Shown here: in pieces, positions 48,184-58,440 of the stretch
Layout: the number at the start of each line of letters is the position of its first letter
Numbering within the stretch: the stretch's first letter is position 1
DNA from: Hyalella azteca
Lineage: Eukaryota; Arthropoda; Malacostraca; Amphipoda; Hyalellidae
Direction of reading: 5' to 3'
DNA: 64,000 bases
Assembly: GCF_000764305.2 (NCBI RefSeq)
Contig: NW_025942245.1
Location: 1 to 64,000 of the forward strand
Program-made: the position numbers and the translations under genes
The notes under the pieces: model-generated
Database searches by the model: none
Told to the model about the DNA's origin: nothing
Seen by the model: the letters and a program-made list of their open reading frames with translations, nothing else

Positions 48184-48650
48184 CATGGAGCCTTGGACTG
48201 TGGAGCATTGCGATTTCGCGTATGAATGTTTAGTCCTTAATAATGAGTCAGTCACCGTCGTACAGGTGACTTTCGTCACCACTTCAAAATTCACCGGAAT
48301 ATAGCTGTTCCCTCTCGAAACACCATCTTTCGTAGGGTTGAATCACTTCGCAGGAGTGGTGAACTGATAACAGAAGATCAAGAGGTACTCTGCAAACGGA
48401 TCGAACTTCTGAAAATGTGGACCTCGTTCGACAAGCCTTTCTTCGCAGTCCGATCCGACCTGTACGGCAACATGCTGCTGCACTCATGCACTTCGTCTCA
48501 GTGGCCGTTCAGCGAGGCGAATTTTGCATATGGATCTCCGTCTTCACCCATACAAATTGTCCGTTGTGCGTGTGCAACAGTTATAGAGGCCTGAGAAGCG
48601 GTATTCTTCACGACTCGGAACTTGAACATGGCTCTCATCGAAGTCACTAC
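48184..48650 (+). pseudogene. Mariner-like transposase, N-terminal part, broken
   Basis: From the ATG at 48184 the frame reads MEPWTVEHCDFAYECLVLNN, then 'FHHFKIHRNIAVPSRNTIFRRVESLRRSG', the first helix-turn-helix of mariner-related transposases with a DUF4817-like N-terminus. After changes of frame, 'VDLVRQAFLRSPIRPVRQHAA' and then 'ILHMDLRLHPYKLSVVRVQQ' give the second DNA-binding part. Several frame shifts and at least one stop (VQQL*) disable it. The catalytic half resumes near 49000. Confidence 0.85.
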
Positions 48651-48999
48651 CGCATTTTGGGTAGCGTCTGGAAAAATACTACACTCATTTGAGTTATGTC
48701 GTCTTAAATGCATTCCAAAATCAGTTTATCGTTTCGTGATAAAAATGATCATTCGATTCACTCCCGAACCACGGAATAGATGGATCGTAAACTCGGTCCT
48801 AAAACGCATTCCAAACAGTTTTCTTCGATCCGCCGTCATTTTTTACGCAAAAATGTTCTGCTTGGCAACTAGAACACAGCATCTTGCTCGAGCCTTCAAA
48901 GGAAAAGGAGCTGCCAGATGCTTGCTTGAAACTCCGATTTACTTCATTAAATTTACTTCGCACGTGAGATGGAAGCACTTATCGATGGAAATGATTACC

Positions 49000-49278
49000 T
49001 CGTATAGTTTATGAGTGACGAAGTCCACTTAACTATTACACCTAAGCGGCATGGTTAACCAGCAGAATTTCTGTTATAGGGCTAATGAAAATCCGTAACA
49101 GTTACACGAAAGACCGCTGTACAGCCCAAAAGTAAAGGTTTGGTGTGCTTTATTGCAAACGTGCTTCATTGGCCCTTCCTTCTTTGAAGACGGTAATGGT
49201 CGTGCTGTTACAGTGAACTCAGAGCGCTATACAGAAATTGCGCGGTATTGGCTCACATATGTGAACAATAATTTGTGA
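49000..49278 (+). pseudogene. Mariner-like transposase, catalytic part remnant
   Basis: Reading across frames gives 'SDEVH', 'VNQQNFCYRANENP', 'ERPLYSPKVKVWCALLQTCF', 'IGPSFFEDGNGRAVTVNSER'. These match the second catalytic-Asp region and the following strands of mariner-like DD[E/D] nucleases. Between 48650 and 49000 the transposase sequence is interrupted by other or unrecognisable DNA. The remnant stops near 49278, where an integrase of another element begins. Confidence 0.8.
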
Positions 49279-49720
49279 CATTTTTTTCGACATTGAAGAA
49301 GGTGCTCAGAAGTTACGTCGTGTGCCGGCGATCTAATGCGCGTTCAGTAGAACTGAACCAAAGTTCATATCGCGACTTCAAAGTCAACCCGCCGGCAGAG
49401 CCCTATAGATTCATTTTTCTCGATCACCTTGGGCCTTTTAACGGTCACGATCGGAGTATCCAAGCGAAAAGTATGGCTACTTTGCTTTACGTGTTTATTG
49501 AGTAGAGTAGGAAATATGGTAATTTGTTCAGACTTTACCGTAAAAAGCTTTCTCAGGGCCCTTCAAATTCATGTCTTCGCCGAGGGTTTACCGAGCCTGA
49601 TTTTTTCCGACCCAAGTATCACATCTCACAGCCGGTGCTGCTGTCGTGCGTTACTTTTTAAATAAACATGAAGCTCAAGTTTACATATCCACAGAAATTG
49701 ATCAAGTTGAAAATATGGCC
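49275..49720 (+). pseudogene. BEL/Pao-type integrase core fragment
   Basis: Frame 49275-49505 carries SYVVCRRSNARSVELNQSSY (end of the zinc-binding part) and 'RFIFLDHLGPFNG', where the first catalytic Asp is expected. After a shift, 49429-49665 continues 'VWLLCFTCLLSRVGN', 'FTVKSFLRALQIHVFAEGLP', 'LIFSDPSITSHS' around the second Asp (SD). BEL/Pao integrases have this layout (DY/DHxGPF, F.a..R....G.P..i.SD). No long terminal repeats were found. It abuts the mariner remnant at its 5' side. Confidence 0.8.
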
Positions 49721-50929
49721 GTGATGAACGAGTTGCAGGATTAATTAGACCCATTTATTGACCATGGTGATGCTGCTGCAGACGAGTATTATGTCGACTC
49801 GTCGGGTGCAGATTTGCAAACATTTAGGGTCTTCTTTTAAGGGAAGCGTGGAATGTCAAGGTAGCACCACGACACCCGGACACTTACTTTTGAATAACCA
49901 TCTTGCTAGTCGTGATCGGGTTAATGTTAATCGAAAAGCTCCTGTTAGAATGTAGCGTTTTATCACACACCTGCTTTCTATTGGAGATGAACAATAATTA
50001 TCACTGCTCTATCCTGAAGGCCTTTTGCTTCCTCAAAATTTTAAAGAGTCGGTTGTTGGTGCACTGACATCGGTCATGTTTGGTCCATATGGTAGACGCA
50101 CTACATTCGGCGGCTAAATGTGTATTATACACGAGGCGATTAGTTGCGTTGATCAGTTGAGTCGACTAGTTTTGCCGGCTGAGAGCCTACACACGAGAAT
50201 TTTTTCGGTACAGACTACACTCCACCAGCGTCAGAGCACTCCAATCCCGTTTCAGAGCGGCGTTGGGATTGGGAATTGTCGAGTAAGGTGTGTGCATGGT
50301 GGAAGCAAGGGAGAGCTTCACAATTCGTCCAAATCTAAGAAAAACTCACCAACCGCCAATATCTTCTATCCTCTACAGCTTACATGGACTTGACTTACGA
50401 ACAGGATGACTCCTCAACGGCCTCATTAATAACCAGCGGCGTGTTATCAGCCCAATGTGATAGCTAACTTAATTATGTCAACTCCAAATCAAACCTATAG
50501 CAGCTCGCACACAAATAATTTCGCAGAATGACAGAATCCACAAGTGCACGAATTGATCTTAACTTTTTTGATTTTGTCTTCGTTTGCGAGTTATACGACT
50601 TTACGTATGCCTCTCTTTGTCAATGCAACTTTAAAAATCGGCCTGAGAAATGCCTGTCGTTCCTCCGTATATACGTTGGAAGGCCTGAATTTAATTCCAA
50701 ACAAAAGCCGCAAAAATAAATATCTTTTTTCCGTTTGCTGTTTCTCATGGTCCGCCTAACTAATTGATTCAACCTGCCTCAAAAAATCATACGACGTATC
50801 TCGCAGGTATCAAACGGAATGGGAGATCCAGTCTCCCGTTCCGCATAATTCGTCAAGCCTGATACATGCTCTGTAAAAAGGATAAAAAATTACTTTAACA
50901 TTTTTGACGAATATTTTCTTCAACTTTCA
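49721..50929. other. Possible continuation of the BEL remnant, otherwise unassigned
   Basis: Scattered frames (49758-49955, 50118-50393, 50544-50759) show no secure motif. Part may be decayed 3' sequence of the integrase gene. Confidence 0.3.
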
Positions 50930-51030
50930 AGGTAATAATCTGTTTTTTGAAAAATAAATGTTCTGGCATATTTCTGGTATTTGAGCCAGGCAATCTGATA
51001 TTCTCGGCGATAAAAATGTGGGTAACACTG
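50930..51030. mobile_element. End fragment related to the 27.9-kb hAT-like element
   Basis: Words 'ttctggcatatttctggtat', 'agccaggcaat' and 'ttctcggcgataa' correspond, in inverted order, to the left end of the element at 27903-29022. Confidence 0.5.
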
Positions 51031-51509
51031 CTGCGTCTCATTTAGTGGTGATGAGCTCCTGCGTACGCACGAGGCCAGACGTCTAGCTAATTCATTGCCT
51101 AGGTAACCAGTTCATTCATTCTCCATATCGTCACGTCTTTGTTTCATTGTGTCTTGTGTTAGTGTTTATTTCCTATCCTGACAAACCTGGTATGCCCATT
51201 GTGAAATGTAATCGTAGTTTTTTTTTTTAATTTTCTTGATGTACTTATTGTTAGCCATTAGCATGTAACCGAACCTCCATCTTCTTTCCATCCAGACTTG
51301 CGTAAACTTTAGAATAGAATTGAAGTGTCGGCGTTGAAGAAATATGCCCATGGCCTGTTGCGTTGCCGATTCTTGAACTTTTCTTGACTTGATTCACAAG
51401 GGATCCGGCCTTTGGAACCCGATCTTTTTTCCATAGCTGACGATTGATTGAGATAGCTGCTGGACTTATTGCCTGGTCCGTAATTTGAATCCTTTTCCGT
51501 TGTCGACTT

Positions 51510-52850
51510 CGACATCATCACTCTGTCGTTGCAACCGTGTCTTCTCATACTGTAATCTTGCTGTTCATTATTCTTGCCAAGGTGGATAACTTTACATTGG
51601 TCAGCGTTAAAACGCAGCTGCCACTTATCAGCCCAGTCAACCAGCCTGTCAAGATAGGTTGCAACTGTACTTTTTGCGACGTATTCTTCACTGTATTATA
51701 AATTTTTGTGTCGTCAGCATACATCGAGCAAACGCTAGACACAGCTTCTGGCAGATCGTTTATAAACGCAACGAATAGAATAGGCCCGAGAATGCTTCCT
51801 TGTGGGATGCCGCAGCGCACTGAAGCCCAGTCTGATACGGACCCATTAATACTGACACGTTGTCGCCTCCCTAATAGAAAATCTCTGATCCATTTGAGTA
51901 CATTACTCTCAATTCCCAAAGACTTCAATTTACGCAACAGCCGCTCATGTGGGACACTGTCAAATACCTTGGCAAAATCGAGGTACAATGCATCTACTGG
52001 CTCCCTTTAGTCCAGCAGGCGGGTCCATTCGTTCAGAGTCGACAAGAGGTTAGTGGTGCAGGATCTCCCGGCAATAAAGGCCATGTTGACAGTCTGATAG
52101 GAGATTATTAGCAGTCAAATGATCTATCAATCGATCCCTCACAACAGATTCCATTACCTTGCAAACGACACTTGTCAAACTGACAGGGCGATAGTTGCCC
52201 GGGCAGCTTTTGTCACCTTTTTTGAACAATGGTGTCACTTGAGCTTCTTTCCAGTCAGCCGGCTAAATTCCTTCGTTCAAAGTTTTTCGAAAAGTGACGT
52301 CAGAGGGCCGGCTAGCTAGGACAGTTGCTAACTCTGAGAAATCTGGGGTGGAAGCCGTCTGGTCCACATGACTTGTTTAGATTTACAGCGATAAGGCGCT
52401 TGAGAACCTCTTCTTCTTGTATTTCAAAGCTTGTTAATTTACAGCCGACTGGGCGCTCCTCTATAGCTGGAATACTGTTCAAGTCCTCTTCAGTGAATAC
52501 GCTACTGAAGAAATGATAAGTACGTTAGCTTTGCCCTCATCAGGGGATATCTTTCGCTGATCTACTTTCAAATCAGAAATACCGTCCTTCATCTTGCACT
52601 TCGAGCTAGCATACAAAAAGAAGGCTTTCTGGTTCTTTTTTGCATTTTTAGCAATATTTTTTTCAAGGGTTTTTACTGCGGTGCGACAGCTTTCTTAAGC
52701 TTGATTTCGCACTCTTGCGTATAGGTTATAGTCAGCATCGCTGCGAGTCTGTAAATAACGCTGGTATGCTTCCTTCTTTGTTTTCAGCTTAGCTAAAACT
52801 GTACTGTTCATCCACCTAGTTTTTTTTGGCTCCACCAAGCTTAATTTTAG
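51510..52850 (-). pseudogene. CR1/L2-like LINE copy 2, reverse transcriptase
   Basis: On the minus strand: linker with the polymerase fingers (FKKGDKSCPGNYRPVSLTSV), frame 51545-51988 with FDSVPHERLLRKLKSLGIES, GIPQGSILGPILF and the signature MYADDTKIYN, then 'NADQCKVIHLGKNNEQQD' and 'MRRHGCNDRVMMSKSTTEKD'. It is the same family as the 39-42 kb copy, roughly eight or nine residues in ten identical by eye. Stops and frame changes at 51.65 and 52.0-52.1 kb disable it. It is continuous with the endonuclease at 54.5-55.2 kb if the nested LINE is removed. Confidence 0.92.
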
Positions 52851-52862
52851 GTACACACGCAT

Positions 52863-54526
52863 ACACACGCATTCGTCGCCGATCGTACACCATTTACCGT
52901 AATGTCCTAAATGCGCTAATCAAGACGGTTAAGAAACAATTCTACTCAGCCAAAATTATGCAGAGGTCGAATGACTCAAGAGTTTTATGGAAAATTGTCA
53001 ACACCTTACTTGTAAAAAATGTTGCTAACAAAAGAATTGAATTGTTAAAAAATAACAAGCTAAATTCTGGTAGCGAGGCAGCAATTGAATTTGACAATTA
53101 TTTTATCTCTGTTGCAAATGACATCACTAAAAACTTAGGTCCAGTAAACAATAATGTGTCGCATGAAATTCCTATCTGTGAGGCATCTTGCTTTCTTTTC
53201 CCCACTTCTGAACTTGAAATTAAGAAATTCTTACGGTTGTGTAAGAGCAAGCCACTTCAGATCGCTGAAGTTCAGCCAAGAATGTTGTATCTTGTAGCTA
53301 CACTGTAGCACCAATTTTGGCTCATACGTATTTTCAACCTATGTATGTCCTGTGGTGTGTATCCCGATTCACTGAAGCGTGCTCGCGTTATACCTATTTT
53401 TAAATCCGGTGACCCGCACAATGTCTGTAATTATCGTCCAATATCAACCTTGCCATTTCTTAATAAGATCTTTGAAAAAATCCTGCATTCGAGACTCGCA
53501 AACTTTTTCAACAAGTTTTCAATAATTTCTGACGATCAGTTTGGTTTCCGTAAGGGAACCAACACAACTATGGCTATATTTTATTTAGTTCTAGACCTTC
53601 TCAAGACGTATCATTCTAAAGAATACTGTGTTGCTCTTTTTCTGGACTTACAAAAGGCCTTCGATTGAATTGCCTTTTCCTTCACTAAAAACGCTTTTTT
53701 ACGCATTGTCTTTATCTGAACTATCAAGCACTTTAGTAATCTGGGGTGGTGTACCTTTCAATACAAAAAAACGGGTCATCACATTACTTAATAAATCGTT
53801 ACGTTCTATGCTTAGGGTTAGGTATGACGATAATAATATTCCTTCTATATGCACTAACGAATTATATAGGCGGTCGAAAATTTTAAAACTTGACGATATG
53901 TTCAGATTTCAACTTTTAAAGTTCATGAATAGAGCACTTTACCATGATGAGCGTCTTTTTAAAACTGCTTTCGCCCCTCTTGTTCCCCAACATTCTCACA
54001 ACACCAGGGGCGTTCGATTTAACCTACCACCGTTTCGTTTAGACATAGAAAAAAGCGGTACCGTTTTTAATTGTGTCAAATATTTTACCGAATTGCCCGA
54101 TGAGTTCAAACAAGATTGCTCTAAAATGTTTTTAAAAATAAAATACCGTGATTTTATCCTTAACCATAATTTGACTTCGATTATTATGCAACTTTTTAGG
54201 TATTTTGTCTAGATGTTTATAGTTGTACTCTGTTTTACTAAGTGTGACGTTGACATTGCCTCTTTTTTGCTGATTTTTCTGCTATGACATACGGTTATCA
54301 GTTTTTAAGGCTTTTGTCAATGGTTTTGCTAATTTTATAAATTTGTTATTTATCTGTTCAAATCGTCGTCTTGTTATCATTGGAAGTGAGTCATGTACCT
54401 ATTGTTTTGCCTGCGAAGCTTTTTTAGCTTATGGGCATTCACCTGGAAGCCTTGCTATTTTATTTCACGTCTCTTTTTATTTTGTCATTGTAACGTGTGC
54501 TACTGTGTGAATAAATAAATAAATCA
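52863..54526 (+). mobile_element. Second LINE nested in CR1 copy 2, internally deleted
   Basis: Plus-strand frames 52826-53308 (KKQFYSAKIMQRSNDSRVLW, DNYFISVANDITKNLG), 53345-53668 (RVIPIFKSGDPHNVCNYRPI, DDQFGFRKGTNTTMAIFYLV, DLQKAFD) and 53628-54212 (RVITLLNKSLRSMLR, LNLPPFRLDI-like tail with HNTRGVRF) belong to a CR1-group LINE distinct from its host. The polymerase core after DLQKAFD, including the YxDD motif, is missing: the frame jumps straight to the C-terminal region. The 3' end is a short (aaat)n tail, 'gtgaataaataaataaatc', ending about 54526. CR1 copy 2 matches the other copy up to about 52862 and resumes at about 54527, which fixes the insertion limits. Confidence 0.88.
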
Positions 54527-55240
54527 AATCAAACTGCAGACATAACCGTGTCCTTGAGAAGTGACCATGACTCAGCCACATACATGTCCTTGATACAGTT
54601 CGAAATATTCATTGCATTCACTGCTTCACGGAGTTTATATAGTCGCCTTTCGCAAAATTCGAGGCGTCTTTTCTGTACAGCACTAAAGTCTGAAAAACGA
54701 AGATTGGTGATGGCTTTTGCCCAACGGAGCCTCGAGACGAAGCACATCCAACATTGATTCATCACTGGTAAACACCAGGTCTATAATATTGGGAGTCTGT
54801 TTACTTCTATAATGGGTTGGTTTGGTAACGTGCTGTACTAGGAAGGAGTCTCTTACTGACTCCATGAACAAGGATGCTGGGTGATTCTCTTCCCTTGGAG
54901 AGGATCCATCTATCCAGTCTAGCTCTGGATGATTAAAATCACCAACGATTAACGTATGTGACCTACGGAAAGTAATGCTCCGTAAAAGACTGTTTAGTAC
55001 TTTATCGTTATCAGAAGAACTGTTTGGTGATCTATACACGACGCCTATGAGGAGGCTATCTTTGCCTTTTAGAGTAAGTTCGCACCACACTGATTCTCTA
55101 GCTGATTGATGTTCTGCAGATAACTTGACTTGCTGGGCCCCATAAGAGGTTCTAACCCACAAAGCTACACCTCTCCTCTACTGCACTGCTCTTCATTTAA
55201 GTTATGAAAACAATCAAAACCTGGCAACTGAAATTCAACA
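54527..55240 (-). pseudogene. CR1/L2-like LINE copy 2, endonuclease
   Basis: Minus-strand frames 54683-55162 and 54529-54765 contain WVRTSYGAQQVKLSAEHQSA, LIVGDFNHPELDWIDGSSPR, KPTHYRSKQTPNIIDLVFTS and 'GKSHHQS', the same landmarks as the plus-strand copy at 40.1-41.1 kb. 'GVVYRSPNSSSDN' is intact here but broken in the other copy. Homology to the other copy ends at about 55240 within the first endonuclease motifs, so copy 2 lacks the beginning of ORF2 and is joined to an ORF1-like N-terminus. Confidence 0.92.
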
Positions 55241-55532
55241 GGTAACCACCAGCTCGTTTCGTAACGAGTGTAATTCGCTACGCAACAAGCTCAGTTCTTT
55301 CTTGTGGTCCTCTTCCATTTTGGCACTCTTTCTCAACTCCTGTTTGATGGTTTCCTTTATTTCGGCCTCCGCTCTTCTCGCTGCTTGGACTTGGCTTGGT
55401 TCAGCAGTGTCCTGGTGGCTGGTGCTGTCTAAGACAGCTTGACGGACGATCGTTGACGAGTGCGACGGTTGTCTAGCTCTGGAGACCCTGGCAGTGATGT
55501 CTAGTGCTGTCACTGACACACTGCCAGCCATG
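55235..55532 (-). pseudogene. ORF1 N-terminal coiled coil joined to CR1 copy 2
   Basis: From an internal Met near 55532 (MAGSVSVTALDITARVSR) the minus-strand frame runs into a strongly charged helix (AEIKETIKQELRKSAKMEED, HKKELSLLRSELHSLRNEL) ending at 55235. Coiled coils of this kind start the ORF1 proteins of CR1/L2 LINEs, and this one sits directly upstream of the endonuclease on the same strand. The RRM part seen at 39-40 kb is missing, so an internal deletion probably joined ORF1 to ORF2. The longer frame up to 55753 runs into repeat sequence. Confidence 0.55.
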
Positions 55533-55539
55533 GTTGATG

Positions 55540-56060
55540 ATGGTAGAATGGCAAAATGGAAAATTTTGGGTGTCGATTTCTGGGTGGCGTGAGTTGCTTG
55601 CTGGCGCCAAGCAATCGTGCCGTCCGGGAAGTGACCCCAAAATCCTGGTTTGGCGAGCAATGTTTGGTGGCGACTTTTGACGAAGTTGCCAACTTTTTGC
55701 GACCGGTTTTGAGAGGGGTCAACTTTGTCGGCTCTGAGCCACGTTTTTGCCACCCCAAAAATTTTTGGAGGTCCATTTCACCTTAGGGTAAAAAGTTGGC
55801 AAGATTGCAAAATCCAGAAAAAAATCGCCACAATTTTTAGGGACATTACCCTAGAGAAAATTTTGAGAGGGCGACTTTGCTTGGCCGCAGCCACGTTTTT
55901 GACCCATGTCGCCAAATTTTCTTTTAGGGAAAAATTTCTCGACGGTACGATTTTGCTTGGCCCCAGGAAGCAACTCACACCCTCCAGAAATCGACACCCA
56001 AATCCAAAATTTTGGGGGTCACTTTCCCGGAGGGCACGATTGCTTGGGTGGGATTGCACG
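55540..56060. repeat. Internally repetitive element with inverted ends
   Basis: The left part (55560-55650: 'attttgggtgtcgatttctg', 'caagcaatcgtgcc') is the complement of the right part (55978-56050: 'cagaaatcgacacccaaat', 'ggcacgattgcttgg'). Inside, 55711-55765 and 55866-55920 are direct repeats sharing 'gagagggNcaacttt', 'gccacgtttttg' and 'ccaaaaatttt'-like words. This looks like a fold-back or MITE-like element about 0.5 kb long. Confidence 0.65.
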
Positions 56061-57590
56061 ATCGTAACATTAGGACCGCGATTTCAAAAGATGCAATCTC
56101 TCAACTTCGTCACAACAAAAACATACACACTTGCGTATTAAAATGCCTAGAAGTGGGAAAATTCCTGGACGGTGGCGCACCAATTCCATTACAACTGGCA
56201 TCCTGGGCGCCATCGCGCCAGACCGGTGTGGTGCGAGGCATTTTAATATTATATTTGGGCATCACCACGGCCAGGTCCATGGAACTAACTACATTTAACA
56301 TGGCCTCTTTCAGATCACCGGTAATCGTTGAAAATGATTTTGTTGTCTATAAAGTACGTAGGCACAAGACTGGGAGGTCCCTCCTGTGCCACATCCAAGT
56401 GGAGGGCCTCCATAGCGATCTGCTACAATTTTACGTCAAGTACTACCGAAAGGAAATAACCTTGGATTACTCAGCACAAGCGCCGGTTTTCGTAAGTGGT
56501 AACTCCAGGACAACCACAGCAAAACCTATTCTCGTGACTGCCATTGGTGAGATAACCGATACTGTCTTTCGAAACATGGCCCTCATCAAGGAGAACCACG
56601 GTTCACCTTTAGGAAATTCTATTCCACTCTGAACAAAGATCTTGCCGGGGATAACCAGGGTGCCATTGACGAGAGGGCATTGGTTATGGCCCATTCGAAA
56701 AATACGTGCAACCGGGACTATACCGTGGGTACTTTAAGAAACAGGCTCATGCGCTTCAGGGCCCGAATGAAGGAGAACTTAGATTCTCTGGACGAACTAC
56801 CCCAACCTCTGCCCTATGAGGACCGAATAAACGCAAACTCGGTCGTTGGGCGGGAAAATGCACGGCAAGATCGTGAGCCCTTGTATGACGATGTCGACGA
56901 ATTAATCAAGAAAGATATTTCCGAAAAAGCGCAACTAAGGAAAAAGAAAGCCACCAGCGCCGGAAACCATGAATCCGATGACGAGAGCGAAAATGATGAC
57001 GTGGAGGAGGAAGAGGTCGCCAATCGTACTCTTGAAGAAGCCGATCAAATACGAAGGCAAGAGGTCTAGGCTGGCAGCCCAAGAAGCGAAAAGTTGTGTC
57101 CTCTATGACCACTTTGAAGGAGTGTTGGACGAAAGTTTTACCATATTCCCTGCTCCGTCAGAAGGAGCAATGATCAACGCAAAAAAAGGCAAAAGTGGGG
57201 GAATACATGCTGCAAAACATGCTATGCGAGCAAGCACTCCGACGGAACATGACGATAAGGACTCCCTTCATATAGCGCTATCATCAAGAAATGCCACTGC
57301 TGAACAAATCAAAGTTGCTGTGGATCCAGGCACATACCAATGTGGCGATGAGGGTAGTTCCAAAGACACGTCGTCAGTCGGATTATCATTTGCCAGCATC
57401 ACTGCCAACGAGATACCAACAACAGTCCGTCCTTCATCTAAGTCCGCTGCTGGGCTTACTTCTGACACTTCATCAGTAGATGTATCATTTGCCAGCATCA
57501 CTGCCAACGAGACACCAATAACCGTCCGTCCTTCATCTAAGTCCGCTGCTTACTTCCGACGACACTTCATCAGTCGCAGTATCATTTGGC
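56012..57590 (+). pseudogene. Tyrosine-recombinase-like protein, frame-shifted
   Basis: The frame 56012-56632 contains a hydrophobic helix and ITTARSMELTTFNMASF (R88), then VVYKVRRHKTGRSLLCHI with K119, and PVFVSGNSRTTTAKP. A one-base change of frame near 56600 leads to RFTFRKFYSTLN, 'ERALVMAHSKNTCNRDYTVG', a charged helix and an acidic run (ESDDESENDDVEEEE). Tyrosine recombinases and the Crypton/YR-like cellular proteins carry R..K..HxxR..H..Y. Here R, K, (F)TFR, AH and DY occur in this order and spacing, with Phe replacing the first box-II His. A second change of frame near 57050 leads to a tail with 33-residue repeats. A CR1 scrap interrupts the 3' end at about 57600; 'MKHTAKEMRRVNIPEVIL' may resume the protein at 57870-57931. 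Confidence 0.6.
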
Positions 57591-57600
57591 GCCATCACTT
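57365..57600. repeat. 99-bp coding-phase tandem repeat, about 2.4 copies
   Basis: The phrase gtatcatttgccagcatcac, with flanking 'acacttcatcagt' and 'gtccgtccttcatctaagtc', repeats with a 99-bp period (33 residues: DTSSVDVSFASITANETP...). The third copy is cut off by the CR1 fragment. The unit length preserves the reading frame. Confidence 0.85.
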
Positions 57601-57604
57601 CCAA

Positions 57605-57895
57605 CGTCGACTTCGACATCATCACTCTGTCGTTGCAACCGTATCTTCTCATTCTGTAATCTTGCTGTTCATTATTCTTGCCAAGGTGGATTACTTTACA
57701 TTTGTCAGCGTTAAAACGCAGCTGCCACTTATCAGCCCAGTCAACCAGCCTGTCAAGATCACCTTGTACCTGTACTCTTTGCGACGTATTCTTCACTGTT
57801 TCATAAATTTTTGTGTCGTCAGCATACATCGAGCACACGCTAGACACAGCTTCTGGCTGATCGTTTATAAACGCATGAAGCACACGGCAAAGGAG
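57605..57895 (-). pseudogene. CR1/L2-like LINE copy 3, RT fragment
   Basis: The minus strand encodes 'QPEAVSSVCSMYADDTKIYE', 'LDRLVDWADKWQLRFNADKC', 'VIHLGKNNEQQD' and 'CNDRVMMSKST'. It covers only the part from just before YADD to shortly after. Its left edge (gtcgacttcgacatcatcac) is nearly the same position as the breakpoint of copy 2 at about 51510. Confidence 0.9.
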
Positions 57896-57931
57896 ATGCG
57901 ACGAGTGAATATACCGGAGGTTATACTGTAA

Positions 57932-58358
57932 ATTAACGGTTACAACAAAGATTAGACAGACCAGCAAGCGCTATTGTATCGTATGCAATTATTCATTATG
58001 AGGATCAAGATATATGGATCAATTTATGCAAAGTTAGGAATAAATATTTCGATACTAACCTTCTAATTTATTACCGCTGGGGTCAATTTAGAAGTGGCTT
58101 GAAAGCCGTTTAGAGGTACAGAGGTGTTTAGACAGTGCAATAGAGTGCAAAGGTTAGTATATTAATGAATGTCTGGTCGACCCACCTTGGCTAAGTTAAT
58201 AGGGTTAAAGCGCCACAGGGCGTAAAGTTAATAGGCTCGAAAGCCGGCAATACTGCCAAGTTAATTAATGCGTCGGAGACGTCATTTTGCATTTGAAGTT
58301 ACAGCGAAATTGTTTATATTTCCTTTGATGTGTCGGCGTAGCAGAACAATGAATTAAG
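57932..58358. other. No gene recognised
   Basis: Contains short related phrases 'gttaatagg' near 58196 and 58228, otherwise nothing supported. Confidence 0.35.
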
Positions 58359-58440
58359 CGGCAGCTGGGGGGATGCTCCCAGCACCACACGGCAGCTGGG
58401 GAGATGCTCCCAGCACCACACGGCAGCTGGGGAGATGCTC
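58359..58440. repeat. 31-bp minisatellite, 2.6 copies
   Basis: Units starting cggcagctggggagatgctc lie at 58359, 58390 and 58421, exactly 31 bp apart and nearly identical. The unit contains a small palindrome (gctggg..ctcccagc). Confidence 0.9.
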
